DNA of 64,000 bases from Luteimicrobium sp042670205. GTDB lineage: Bacteria > Actinomycetota > Actinomycetes > Actinomycetales > Cellulomonadaceae. The notes beneath the pieces were generated by a model. It saw only the letters and a list, made by a program, of their open reading frames with translations, was not told the DNA's origin and made no database searches. A program made the position numbers and the translations under genes. The stretch lies in NCBI RefSeq assembly GCF_042670205.1, contig NZ_JBHUWD010000015.1, positions 1-64,000 of the forward strand, given 5' to 3'. Shown piece after piece: positions 25,069 through 33,803 of this stretch. Numbering within the stretch: position 1 is the stretch's first letter; each line of letters opens with the position of its first letter.

Positions 25069-26961
25069 ATGGGCCGCGTGACGCATCCGGGGTGGGGGCA
25101 GGAGTGGGACATCGGGCCGGTCGCCGCGCCGCCACGCCCACGACCGGCCGCCCGCCGGAGGACGCTTCCGCCCGAGCGAGGAGGCGACGGCCCACGGCAC
25201 CACCGCCGGACCCTGCGCCGCCTCGCCCTGGTCGCCCTCGCCGTCGTCGCCGTCCTCGCCGCGCTCGCCGCCTGGCTCGTCGTCGACGCCGTCCGGGCGC
25301 AGCACGCGCTCGAGGCCGCCCGCGCCGACGTCGCGACGCTCGAGCGCCAGGTGCGCGCGGGCGACGACGAGGCCGCCTCCCGGACGCTGCGCGGCCTCGC
25401 CGCCGACACCGCGCGCGCCCGCTCCGCAGCGCACGGACCGGTCTGGTCGCTCGCCGCGGAGCTCCCGTACGTCGGGAGGAACACCCGTGCCGTCCAGACG
25501 GTGGCCCAGACCGCGGACGACCTCGCGCTGCGCACGCTCCCCGGGCTCGTCGACGCCGTCGCCGTGGTCGACCCGGAGGCGCTCGCTCCCGACGACGCGA
25601 CCGTGGCGCTCGGCCCGGTCGAACGCGTCGCGTCGCGCGTGGTCGCGTCCGACGCCGCAGCCCGCAGCGCGCTCCAGCAGCTCGACGCCGTCGACCACGC
25701 CGGGCTCGTGGGCCCGGTGCGTGACGCCGTGACGTCGTTCCGCATGGAGGTGGCCGGCGTCGTCGCCACCACCGCGACGGCAGCCAAGGTCGCGGACCTG
25801 CTCCCGACGATGCTCGGCGCCGACGGCCCTCGTGACTATCTCGTCCTCGTGCAGAACAACGCCGAGCAGCGTGCCACCGGCGGCATTCCGGGGTCCGTCC
25901 TTCTGGTGCGGGCCGACCAGGGACGGGTCGAGGTGCTCGAACAGAAGCCCGGCACCGCGATCTCGACCCGCCGACCGGTGCTCCCGCTGGGCGACGCGGA
26001 GCGCGCGCTCTTCGGCACGAGACTCGCCACGGACATGCGCGACGTGACGTTCACACCGGACTTCCCGCGCACGGCGCAGCTCGCCAAGGCCCTCTGGGAG
26101 AAGCGTGAGGGCGGGACCGTCGACGGCGTGGTGTCGGTCGACCCGGTGGCCCTGGGCCTCCTGCTCGGGGCGACGGGGGACGTCGTCGTCGACGGGACGA
26201 CGCTCAGCGGCCGGGACGCGGCCACGTACCTGCTCAACGGCGTCTACCTGGACCGGCCGGAGCCCGCAGCCCAGGACGCGTTCTTCGTGGACGCCGCGCG
26301 CGCCGTGTTCTCCGGGCTCTCGAGCGGCGAGGGAGACCCGCGGAAAGCCGTCGCGTCGCTCGCGGAGGCGGCGCGCGCCGGCCGGCTCATGCTCTGGTCG
26401 ACCCATGAGGACGAGGAGGACCAGCTCGCGCCGACCGTGCTGAGCGGCCGCCTCGAGGGCTCACGCACCAGCCGGAGCGGCACGTCGCCGGTCGTCGGGA
26501 TCTACCTCGAGGACGGGACGCAGGCCAAGCTCGGCTACTACCTCGACCTCGACCTCGACGGCCGGGCGACCGTGTGCCGTGCCGACGGGTCGCAGGCCGT
26601 CGAGCTCACCGTGACGCTCTCGTCGCGCGCGCCGTCCGCCGCCGCGGAGCTGCCGGGCTACCTCGTGGGTGTGTCCGACGTCGTCCCAGCCGGCGAGACC
26701 CGCACGAACGTGCTGGTCTATGCGCCGACGGGCGGCGGGATCGCCTCGTCGAGGGCGAGCGCGGGAACCCCGGGGCTGTTCGCGCAGGTCCACGACGGGC
26801 TCTCGGTCGGGGCCCGGACCGTCACCCTCGAGCCAGGCGGCAAGGCGACCCTCCGGCTCACGATCGACACCGGACCCGGGCAGTCGGGCGACGTCGTCGT
26901 GCGCAGCACCCCCACCGCACGCCAGGGAGGATCGACGGTCGTCCCGTCCTCGTGCGGGTGA
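25069..26961 (+). CDS. DUF4012 domain membrane-anchored protein
   Basis: A 630-residue protein with one N-terminal membrane segment (about 50-70, LALVALAVVAVLAALAAWLVV), a helical stretch, and a DUF4012 domain marked by RDYLVLVQNNAEQRATGGIPG. Most of it should be outside the cell. The family occurs in actinobacterial exopolysaccharide loci, often close to sugar transferases, and has no proven activity. ATG at 25069 follows AGGCGGGA; a GTG nine bases downstream is an alternative. It is divergent from the phosphatase. Confidence 0.85.
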   Translation: MGRVTHPGWGQEWDIGPVAAPPRPRPAARRRTLPPERGGDGPRHHRRTLRRLALVALAVVAVLAALAAWLVVDAVRAQHALEAARADVATLERQVRAGDDEAASRTLRGLAADTARARSAAHGPVWSLAAELPYVGRNTRAVQTVAQTADDLALRTLPGLVDAVAVVDPEALAPDDATVALGPVERVASRVVASDAAARSALQQLDAVDHAGLVGPVRDAVTSFRMEVAGVVATTATAAKVADLLPTMLGADGPRDYLVLVQNNAEQRATGGIPGSVLLVRADQGRVEVLEQKPGTAISTRRPVLPLGDAERALFGTRLATDMRDVTFTPDFPRTAQLAKALWEKREGGTVDGVVSVDPVALGLLLGATGDVVVDGTTLSGRDAATYLLNGVYLDRPEPAAQDAFFVDAARAVFSGLSSGEGDPRKAVASLAEAARAGRLMLWSTHEDEEDQLAPTVLSGRLEGSRTSRSGTSPVVGIYLEDGTQAKLGYYLDLDLDGRATVCRADGSQAVELTVTLSSRAPSAAAELPGYLVGVSDVVPAGETRTNVLVYAPTGGGIASSRASAGTPGLFAQVHDGLSVGARTVTLEPGGKATLRLTIDTGPGQSGDVVVRSTPTARQGGSTVVPSSCG

Positions 26962-27080
26962 CCCGGGGTTTCGCATGCGCAGCGTCCGGGGTACCGTCAC
27001 ACTGGGATCGAATGTCCGTGCCTGCCTTCCGGCGGAGCACCACGACCGACACGTTGCCGAGGCCTTTCGGGGGAATGGCT

Positions 27081-27623
27081 ATGAAGGCTCGCCGCACGCT
27101 CGCCATGATCACCACCGCCGCCGCGCTCACCTTGCTCCCGGCGGCCGCGTTCGCAGCCGACGACTACGGCGCGGGCGACTTCAGCGACACCTGTCCCGTC
27201 TCGGACGCGACGCCCGTCGTCGGCCAGACCGTGACGTGCACCCTGCACGGGCCCGCGAACACGGACGTCACGGCGACGGTCACCTCGGTAGACCCGGCCA
27301 TCCCGTCGTCCGCGATCACCATCGCGGGCACCAAGGCGATCACCAAGACCACGGACGCGAGCGGAGCGGTCACCTTCGACCTCACCTTCGCCGAGCCCGG
27401 GACCTACACCTTCGAGCTCACCGCGACGGACGGGGGAGCGGAGATCTCGACCCAGCAGCTCGTCGTGTCGGCGGCTGCTGCGGGCGCGGGGAACGCTGCC
27501 GCTCCGGGGACCGGCTCGCTCGCGACGACTGGTGCCGACGTGCTGCCGTACGCGCTCGGTGCTGCGGGGCTCGTGCTGGTCGGTGCGGGCACGCTGGTCG
27601 TCGTTCGGCGCCGCCGGGCGTAG
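27081..27623 (+). CDS. secreted cell-wall protein with LAxTG sorting signal
   Basis: A 180-residue protein with a signal peptide (LTLLPAAAFAADD, cleavage after AFA) and a sorting signal: LATTG at 147-151, a hydrophobic stretch (YALGAAGLVLVGAGTLVVV) and RRRRA. The LAxTG pentapeptide is preferred by class E sortases of high-GC actinobacteria, rather than LPxTG. The mature part is about 120 residues, Thr-rich and probably beta-sandwich, with two cysteines (DTCPV, VTCTL). ATG at 27081 has GGGGGA at the right distance; an ATG six bases upstream is too close to it. No sortase is in the window. Confidence 0.82.
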   Translation: MKARRTLAMITTAAALTLLPAAAFAADDYGAGDFSDTCPVSDATPVVGQTVTCTLHGPANTDVTATVTSVDPAIPSSAITIAGTKAITKTTDASGAVTFDLTFAEPGTYTFELTATDGGAEISTQQLVVSAAAAGAGNAAAPGTGSLATTGADVLPYALGAAGLVLVGAGTLVVVRRRRA

Positions 27624-27645
27624 AGACACCCACGAGTCGGGCCTT

Positions 27646-27663
27646 CCTGCCTGGTCGGGCAGG
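27646..27663. terminator. possible hairpin between convergent genes
   Basis: CCTGCC (27646-27651) pairs with GGCAGG (27658-27663) over a 6-nt loop in the 54-base gap between the LAxTG gene and the tyrosine kinase gene. It is short, so tentative. Confidence 0.35.
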
Positions 27664-27677
27664 TCCTCGAGTCCTCC

Positions 27678-29174
27678 CTAGTCCGGCAGGTCTTCGATCG
27701 GCTGGGCCTCGTGGCGACGTGCCCGGAGAACGTCGAGCTGCGTGTCCGTCATCGACCGACCGGGCCATGCCGGCGCTGCGGCCGCGTGTTCCGGCTCTGG
27801 CGCGGGGGCGGGCCGCACGGGTGACGGGCGCGGGGCGTAGCCGTAGGCGCCGTAGTAGCTGTCGTCGGACGCCTTGATCCGGTTGAGCACGATCCCCAGC
27901 ACCCGGGCGCCGACGGTGTCCAGCGCCGTCAGAGCGTCCCGGAGCTGGTGGCGCCGGGTGATGCCCGCGGTGGCGACGACGATCGCGCCGTCCGCGATCC
28001 GCGAGAGGACGGCGGCGTCCGTCACGGGCAGCAGCGGTGGGCTGTCGAGCAGGACGATGTCGTGGTCGCGCGTGAGGTCCTGCAGCACCGTGGACATGGA
28101 CGTCGAGCCGAGCAGCTCGCTCGGGTTCGGGGGGACCTGGCCGGCGGGGAGGATGCTGAGGCGGCCGTTGCCCCAGGGTTGGAGGACCTCGTCGAGGCCT
28201 GCGCGGCCGATGAGAACGGTCGTCAGGCCGACGGCACCCTCCAGCCCGGTGTACGCCGCGAGCATGGGGCGGCGCAGGTCGGCGTCGACGAGCGCGACCT
28301 TGGTGCCCGCGGCCGCGAGCGTGATCGCAAGGTTCAGTGCGGTCGTCGACTTGCCCTCCTGCGGCAGCGACGAGGTGACGACGATCGAGCGGGGCCGGTC
28401 GGCCACGTCGAGGAACTGGAGATTCGTGCGCAACCGCCGGAACGACTCGGCCCGCGGGCTCTGCGGGCTCGTCTCGAGAACGAGCGGATGGGACGCGGCC
28501 TGACGGTCGTTCGCGACCGTCCCGATCACCGGGACGTCCGTGACGCGCGCGACCGACTCCTCGTTGCGGATGCCGGTGTCGAGCGACTCTCGCAGGAACG
28601 CGACACCGACGCCCACGACGAGCCCGAGCAGGAGGCCCAGCGCGACGTCCACCCGCGTGTTCGGGGACGACGGCGAGGTGGGCGGCTCCGCGTCGCGCAC
28701 GACCGTCACCTTGACCTTCGAGGACCCACCGTCCGACGGGGTCTCGAGGTCGGCGATCTCCGTGCGCAGGTGAGCCGCCACGGCGTTGGCGGTGAGCGCC
28801 GCGGTCGAGGGGCTCGGGTCCGTGACGGTCAGGTCGATGAGCGACGTCTTGTCGGGGGAGCTCGCCGAGACTCGCGACCCGAGCGCGCCGGCGCTCGTGC
28901 CCAGGCCGAGCTCGTCGATCACGGGGGTCAGCACCTTCGGGCTCGACACGAGCTGGACGTACGACGCCACCTGCTGCTGGGAGTAGCTCGCTCCCTGGAC
29001 GAGAGCGCCGGTCGAGGCGTCGCCCTGCACAGAGACGTAGAGCTGCGTCGAGGCGGTGTACTGAGGTGTCTGCAGCGCTGCGAAGAAGAGAGCGAGCAGG
29101 CCGCCGAGAACCGTGCACCCGACGACCGCGACCCAGCGTTTGCGCAGCGTCGCGACGAAGTCCTGGAGCTCCAC
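27678..29174 (-). CDS. polysaccharide co-polymerase / BY-type tyrosine kinase
   Basis: A 498-residue fusion of a Wzz chain-length domain and a BY-kinase. N-terminal Wzz: membrane segments near residues 14-33 and near 200-220, with an extracellular part between. C-terminal kinase: Walker A in LPQEGKSTTALNLA, Walker A' in VDADLRRP, Walker B in VLLDSPPLLP, and a short tyrosine cluster DDSYYGAYGYAP for autophosphorylation. Such kinases set polymer length and export with Wzy. GTG at 29174 follows GGGGGATG. It is divergent from the initiating transferase, and the phosphatase at 24372 is its likely antagonist. Confidence 0.92.
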   Translation of the reverse strand: MELQDFVATLRKRWVAVVGCTVLGGLLALFFAALQTPQYTASTQLYVSVQGDASTGALVQGASYSQQQVASYVQLVSSPKVLTPVIDELGLGTSAGALGSRVSASSPDKTSLIDLTVTDPSPSTAALTANAVAAHLRTEIADLETPSDGGSSKVKVTVVRDAEPPTSPSSPNTRVDVALGLLLGLVVGVGVAFLRESLDTGIRNEESVARVTDVPVIGTVANDRQAASHPLVLETSPQSPRAESFRRLRTNLQFLDVADRPRSIVVTSSLPQEGKSTTALNLAITLAAAGTKVALVDADLRRPMLAAYTGLEGAVGLTTVLIGRAGLDEVLQPWGNGRLSILPAGQVPPNPSELLGSTSMSTVLQDLTRDHDIVLLDSPPLLPVTDAAVLSRIADGAIVVATAGITRRHQLRDALTALDTVGARVLGIVLNRIKASDDSYYGAYGYAPRPSPVRPAPAPEPEHAAAAPAWPGRSMTDTQLDVLRARRHEAQPIEDLPD

Positions 29175-29363
29175 CCTGCATCCCCCGCCCGGCGTCGTCG
29201 AACCTTCAGGTCCCAACGTCACACGACCAGCGCCCGTTGTCGCGGTCAGCGCGCCGTCCGTGCCGCCGCAGACTTCGTCGCGCGGCGGCCGATGATGCGG
29301 GTTACCTTCGACGGGTCGTGCCGAAACCGCTCGCGGGCGGGACGAAACACGCCGGGGGGCGGG

Positions 29364-30857
29364 ATGTCGAACCAGCACGTGCGGACGCTGCCGGGGCGGC
29401 CAGGGGGGACCACCGAGCCGGTGGCCCAGGTCCGAGGCCGCGTTCCCTCGCTGCGTCGCTACGCCGCGTGCGTGACCGTGACGGACGCCGCCGCGGTCGC
29501 TCTCGCCGTCGCCATCGCCTACGTCGTGCGGTTCGACGGGAACGGTGCCGCCAAGGTCGACGGCGGCTACTCGCCCACCTACCTGGCGGTCTCGCTGCTG
29601 CTCGGGCTCGTGTGGATCGTCGCGCTCAGCCTGGGTCGTACGCGCGACCGACGGCTCGTCGGCAACGGGCCGCGTGAGTACTCCCGCGTCCTCGGTGTGA
29701 GCTGGAGGCTCTTCGCCGCGGTCGCCGTCGTCTCCTACCTCCTGCACATGCAGATCGGCCGGGGCTACCTCGCGATGGCTGCCCCGATCGGCGTCGCGCT
29801 CCTCCTCGCCGAGCGGCTCGGTTGGCGGCGCTGGTTGCGTCGTCGTCGGCGGCGCGGCGAGCTGAGCTCCGGGATCGTGGTGATGGGCTCACGCACGCAG
29901 GCCACCGGCATGATCGACGAGCTCGCCGCCGCGCCGGACGCCGGCTACCGCGTCGTCGGCGTGTGCCTCGCGGGCGAGGAGCCCACCGGGCTCGTGCGGG
30001 GTGTGCCGGTGCTCGGTGGCGTGCTCGACGCGGCGCACGTTGCCGAGTCCACGGGCGCGGCGGCGGTGGCGGTGGCCGGGTCGGACGCCGTGTCGACCCA
30101 GGTGGTGCGCGAACTGGGATGGGAGCTCGAGGGCAAGGGCATCGACCTCGCGCTCAGCCTCGGACTCGTCGACGTGGCGGGACCGCGCGTCATGGTGAGC
30201 CCCGTCAACGGGCTCCCGCTCGTCTATGTCGACGAGCCGCGCTTCACCGGCCGCAAGTACGTCGCCAAGGCGGCCTTCGACTTCGTCGGCGCCTTCCTCG
30301 CGGTCCTCGTGCTCCTGCCCGTCCTCCTGGCGATCGGACTCGTCGTCGTGGCCACGAGCCGCGGGCCGGTCTTCTATCTGCAGGAGCGCGTCGGAAAAGA
30401 TGGACGCCCCTTCCGCATGATCAAGTTCCGGACCATGGTCGTCGGCGCCGACGCCCAGCTCCGGCAGGTGCTGGCCGCCGAGGGAGTCGAGGAGATCGCG
30501 CCGTTCTACAAGCCGCGTTCCGACCCACGCATCACGCGGCCGGGCCGATTCCTGCGGACCTACTCGCTCGACGAGCTGCCCCAGCTGTTCAACGTGCTCC
30601 GCGGGGAGATGAGCCTCGTGGGGCCGCGCCCCCAGGTGGCGGCCGAGGTTGCGGTCTACGACCACCTCGCCTCGCGCCGCCTGCTCGTGAAACCGGGCAT
30701 GTCGGGGCTGTGGCAGGTGTCGGGCCGCTCCGACCTCTCGCCGGACGAGGGCATCCGCATGGACGTGCGCTACGTCGAGAACTGGAGCATCGTCGGCGAC
30801 CTCCTCATCCTGGTCCGGACGTTTCGCGCCATCCTGGTAGGCGCCGGTGCGTACTGA
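29364..30857 (+). CDS. polyprenyl glycosylphosphotransferase (WbaP/CpsE type)
   Basis: A 497-residue membrane enzyme that moves a sugar-1-phosphate from a nucleotide sugar to the lipid carrier, the first step of polymer synthesis. It has four N-terminal membrane segments, a Rossmann-like middle domain (GIVVMGSRTQATGMI) and a C-terminal bacterial sugar-transferase domain. That domain has the re-entrant helix near 310-330, then FRMIKFRTM, RRLLVKPGMSGLWQVSGR and DELPQLFNVLRGEMSLVGP. ATG at 29364 is close to a GGGGGGCGGG tract. It starts a tightly packed run of genes to 36359. Confidence 0.93.
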   Translation: MSNQHVRTLPGRPGGTTEPVAQVRGRVPSLRRYAACVTVTDAAAVALAVAIAYVVRFDGNGAAKVDGGYSPTYLAVSLLLGLVWIVALSLGRTRDRRLVGNGPREYSRVLGVSWRLFAAVAVVSYLLHMQIGRGYLAMAAPIGVALLLAERLGWRRWLRRRRRRGELSSGIVVMGSRTQATGMIDELAAAPDAGYRVVGVCLAGEEPTGLVRGVPVLGGVLDAAHVAESTGAAAVAVAGSDAVSTQVVRELGWELEGKGIDLALSLGLVDVAGPRVMVSPVNGLPLVYVDEPRFTGRKYVAKAAFDFVGAFLAVLVLLPVLLAIGLVVVATSRGPVFYLQERVGKDGRPFRMIKFRTMVVGADAQLRQVLAAEGVEEIAPFYKPRSDPRITRPGRFLRTYSLDELPQLFNVLRGEMSLVGPRPQVAAEVAVYDHLASRRLLVKPGMSGLWQVSGRSDLSPDEGIRMDVRYVENWSIVGDLLILVRTFRAILVGAGAY

Positions 30858-32124
30858 GCCGCGAAGCGTCCCGCTGACCGCGCTGTTCCTCGTTGTGTGC
30901 TTCGTGGCTGTCTCCCGGGGCGTGTTCCAGGTGAGCGTGGGGAAGACGGCGGGCTACGCCCTGCAGCTCGCCGCGTTCGTCGTACTGACGACGGTGCTGT
31001 TGGTGGCTGGCGCCCGTCCCCGTCCCTCGCTCCGCGTCCAAGGATCGCTCGGTTATGCGTTCGTCGTCGTGGTCCTGGCATCGTGCCTCGTGACGTCGTT
31101 CGTGCAGCACATCACGTACTTCTGGTACTACGCGGGCGTCATGGTCTTCTTCGCGGCGATGTTCGTCGTGTACGGGGGGTTCGAGTTCGCGGCGGCGAGG
31201 CGGATCGACGTCGGTGCCGCGCTGTCCGTCGTCACGGTGGCCCTCGTCGGGACGGCGTTCGTGCAGCAGCTCACGGGGTGGGACGCGTTGCCGGCGTCCG
31301 ACGAGGCGAGCCTCGGGGGCACCGTGCGACCCGCCTCGCTCACCGGCTCGTTCCTCCACTACCCGCTGACGACGTCGCTGCTCTTCTTCCTCCTCCTGGA
31401 GGCCCACCGGCGCACGCACCGGCAGTACGTCCTCCTGGCCGCCTTGCTCGCGGGTGTCGGAACGGTGACGAGCTACTCCCGGTCGGGCTACCTCGTGCTG
31501 GCCGCGGGGGGCCTCTTCTACCTGGTCTCTGCCCGTGACATCGCGGCCCGCATGCGGTTGGTGGGCGCCGCCGTCCTCGCCGGCGTGGCGACGTTCTCGA
31601 TCGGGCTCGGCCGCTCGTACTTCGACCGCGGACTCACCTCCTTCGACCTCTCGGGCTCGGGAAACAACGTGCGGGTCGAGCTGTGGCGCGAGTCGACGGT
31701 GCGCTGGCTGGACTCGAACCTGCTCGTCGGCCAGTACACGGGCATGGCCTCCAACGTCACCCGGAACCTCGCGGACGCGGCCGTCGGGGTCGTCGAGTCC
31801 GGGCTTTTCCAGCAGCTCCTCAGCTTCGGGCTGATGGGGACCCTGCTCTTCTACGCCCTCATGCTCGGCGTGCGCCGCAGTCTCCCGAAGGAGTCCCTCT
31901 GGCTCCGCGCGGGGCTGCTCGGGGCGCTCGTCGAGAGCGTCGTCTACCAGTCGATCGAGGTCTTCCCGTATGTCTTCTTCTTCTGCATGGCCGGGGTCGT
32001 CGGACAGTCCGCGGTGGAGCCTCGTCACCGTGACGTACGACAGCGAGGAAGCGCTGACCGCGTACTGGCGGGATCGGCTCCCGCCCGAGGTGGAGTGGGT
32101 CGTGGTGGACAACGCGTCCCGTGA
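30847..32124 (+). CDS. O-antigen ligase/Wzy-like polymerase
   Basis: A 425-residue protein with about ten membrane segments and a large external loop (ASNVTRNLADAAVG area), as in WaaL/Wzy proteins that join repeat units. The motif SYSRSGYLVLAAGG resembles the family's Ser/Arg region. It starts inside the last codons of the preceding gene. The last 40 residues, after FFFCMAGVVGQSA, are basic and low-complexity and lie in another frame of the next glycosyltransferase; they do not look like polymerase sequence. The natural C-terminus is probably near 32010, so a lost stop or frameshift is possible. Confidence 0.78.
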   Translation: MRTEPRSVPLTALFLVVCFVAVSRGVFQVSVGKTAGYALQLAAFVVLTTVLLVAGARPRPSLRVQGSLGYAFVVVVLASCLVTSFVQHITYFWYYAGVMVFFAAMFVVYGGFEFAAARRIDVGAALSVVTVALVGTAFVQQLTGWDALPASDEASLGGTVRPASLTGSFLHYPLTTSLLFFLLLEAHRRTHRQYVLLAALLAGVGTVTSYSRSGYLVLAAGGLFYLVSARDIAARMRLVGAAVLAGVATFSIGLGRSYFDRGLTSFDLSGSGNNVRVELWRESTVRWLDSNLLVGQYTGMASNVTRNLADAAVGVVESGLFQQLLSFGLMGTLLFYALMLGVRRSLPKESLWLRAGLLGALVESVVYQSIEVFPYVFFFCMAGVVGQSAVEPRHRDVRQRGSADRVLAGSAPARGGVGRGGQRVP

Positions 32125-32809
32125 CGGCTCCGCCGCCTACGCGGAGGCACACGGCGCGCGCGTGCTGCGGCAGCCGCGCAACCGCGGCTTCGGTGTGGCC
32201 AACAACATCGGGCTCGAGGCGGCGCGAGGACAGTACGTCGCCTTCGTCAACCCCGACGTCGCCGTCGACCTCGGTTCGCTCGACGCCCTCGCGCGGGAGA
32301 TCGACCGAGAGCGCGGCCTCGTGGCGCCGCAGCTCCTCCATCCGGACGGCTCGGTCCAGCCCAACGGCAGGGGCTTCCCGGCGCTGTCCCACAAGGTGGG
32401 CAACCGGCTCCGAGGGGAGGGCGCGTCGTCGTACCGGGTCGTTGCCGGTCCGAAGGAGACCCGCTACGTGTGCTGGGTGATCGGCGCGGCCGTCGCCTCG
32501 CGGCGCGAGTGGTTCCGGGCGCTCGGTGCGTGGGACGAGCGGTACTTCGTCTACTACGAGGACTCCGACCAAGGGATGCGAGCCTGGGCGGACGGGATGA
32601 CCGTACGCCTCGTAGGCGACGTCCGATGGTGCCACGGGTGGACGCGGGCTACGACGCGGCTGCGGCTCCTTCCGTGGTGGCACGAGCTCCGGTCGATGTC
32701 CTCGTTCTACGCGCGCTACCCGGCGCTGCTTGTCGCGGGCCCCCACCTCCGGCGCCGATATCCGACGGTGTCGCAGTCGATCGGGAAGGTGCTGCAGCGT
32801 GAGCCGTGA
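31970..32809 (+). CDS. family 2 glycosyltransferase (rhamnosyltransferase-like)
   Basis: A 279-residue GT-A enzyme. WSLVTVTYDS begins the domain, VVVDNASRDGS is the nucleotide-binding segment, and FVNPDVAV is the DxD-like site. The layout (NRGFGVANNIGL, later DERYFVYYEDSDQGMRA) is that of WbbL-type rhamnosyltransferases. The ATG at 31970 puts 155 bases of overlap on the polymerase gene; the first 15 residues are not domain sequence, and no nearer start exists in this frame. No membrane segment is seen. Confidence 0.85.
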   Translation: MSSSSAWPGSSDSPRWSLVTVTYDSEEALTAYWRDRLPPEVEWVVVDNASRDGSAAYAEAHGARVLRQPRNRGFGVANNIGLEAARGQYVAFVNPDVAVDLGSLDALAREIDRERGLVAPQLLHPDGSVQPNGRGFPALSHKVGNRLRGEGASSYRVVAGPKETRYVCWVIGAAVASRREWFRALGAWDERYFVYYEDSDQGMRAWADGMTVRLVGDVRWCHGWTRATTRLRLLPWWHELRSMSSFYARYPALLVAGPHLRRRYPTVSQSIGKVLQREP

Positions 32810-33803
32810 CGCGGAGCCCGGGGCGCCTGTGTTGCCTGTGACGCTGGCGATGACTGTGCTGAACGAGGCCGGCGGGCTTCCGCGCTTCCTGCGCTCGCTC
32901 GCCGAGCAGAGCCGGTTCCCGGCCCAGGTGGTCGTCGTCGACGGCGGATCCACGGACGGGACGGTCGGGCTGCTCCGGGCGTGGAAGGCGCCGCCGGGCG
33001 TGACGATCGAGGTCCTCGTCCAACCCGGCGCCGGGATCGCCCGAGGTCGCAACCTGGCGATCGAGCGGGCGCAGTACGAGCACGTCCTCGTGACGGACGG
33101 TGGCACCACGCTGTCGCCGCGTTGGGTCGAGGCACTGGTCGGCGCCCTCGAAGACGGCGCCGACGTGGCCTCGGGGTTCTTCGAGCCGGGCGGAAGCACG
33201 CCGTTCGCAAGGACGCTCGCGACGATCATCCTGCCTCGCCTGGACGAGATCGACCCGGCAGCGTTCTTGCCGTCCAGCAGGTCCGTCGGGTTCACCCGGT
33301 CGTCGTGGAAAGCGGTCGGTGGCTATCCGGAATGGCTCGACTACTGCGAGGACCTCGTTCTCGACCTGGACCTCAAGAACCACGGCGCGTCGTTCGCGTT
33401 CGTCCCCGAGGCAGTTGCGACCTGGGACGCGCGGCCCACTCTGGCGGCGTTTGCTCGGCAGTACTACCGCTACGCGCGGGGCGACGGGAAGGCCAAGCTC
33501 TGGCCGCGCCGGCACGCGATCCGCTACGGCGCGTACGCGCTGGGTGTCGCGCTTCTCGCGAGCCGCAGCGGCGCGGCTCGGATTGCCCTCGTCGCCGGGG
33601 GTGCGGTCTACCTCCGGACCTCCGTGCGTCGCGTGGTCGGCCGGGGTGCCGGGCCTGCGATGATGGCCGGAAGGCTCGCCGCCGTCCCGCTCGTCGTGCT
33701 GACGGGGGACCTGGCAAAGATGGTCGGGTACCCGGCAGGTCTGTCATGGAGGCGGCGGACCGGACGCGGTGGTGCCGCGCTCGGGGCGGAGGCTCGGCCG
33801 TGA
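32799..33803 (+). CDS. family 2 glycosyltransferase with C-terminal membrane part
   Basis: A 334-residue GT2 with TLAMTVLNEAGGLP at the start, VVVVDGGSTDGTVGL, and LVTDGGTTLSPRW in the metal-site region (DGG instead of DxD). The acceptor part is EDLVLDLDLKNHG. After residue 250 come one or two membrane segments (YGAYALGVALLASRSG). GTG at 32799 overlaps the previous gene by 11 bases. Confidence 0.85.
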   Translation: MSRDAEPGAPVLPVTLAMTVLNEAGGLPRFLRSLAEQSRFPAQVVVVDGGSTDGTVGLLRAWKAPPGVTIEVLVQPGAGIARGRNLAIERAQYEHVLVTDGGTTLSPRWVEALVGALEDGADVASGFFEPGGSTPFARTLATIILPRLDEIDPAAFLPSSRSVGFTRSSWKAVGGYPEWLDYCEDLVLDLDLKNHGASFAFVPEAVATWDARPTLAAFARQYYRYARGDGKAKLWPRRHAIRYGAYALGVALLASRSGAARIALVAGGAVYLRTSVRRVVGRGAGPAMMAGRLAAVPLVVLTGDLAKMVGYPAGLSWRRRTGRGGAALGAEARP

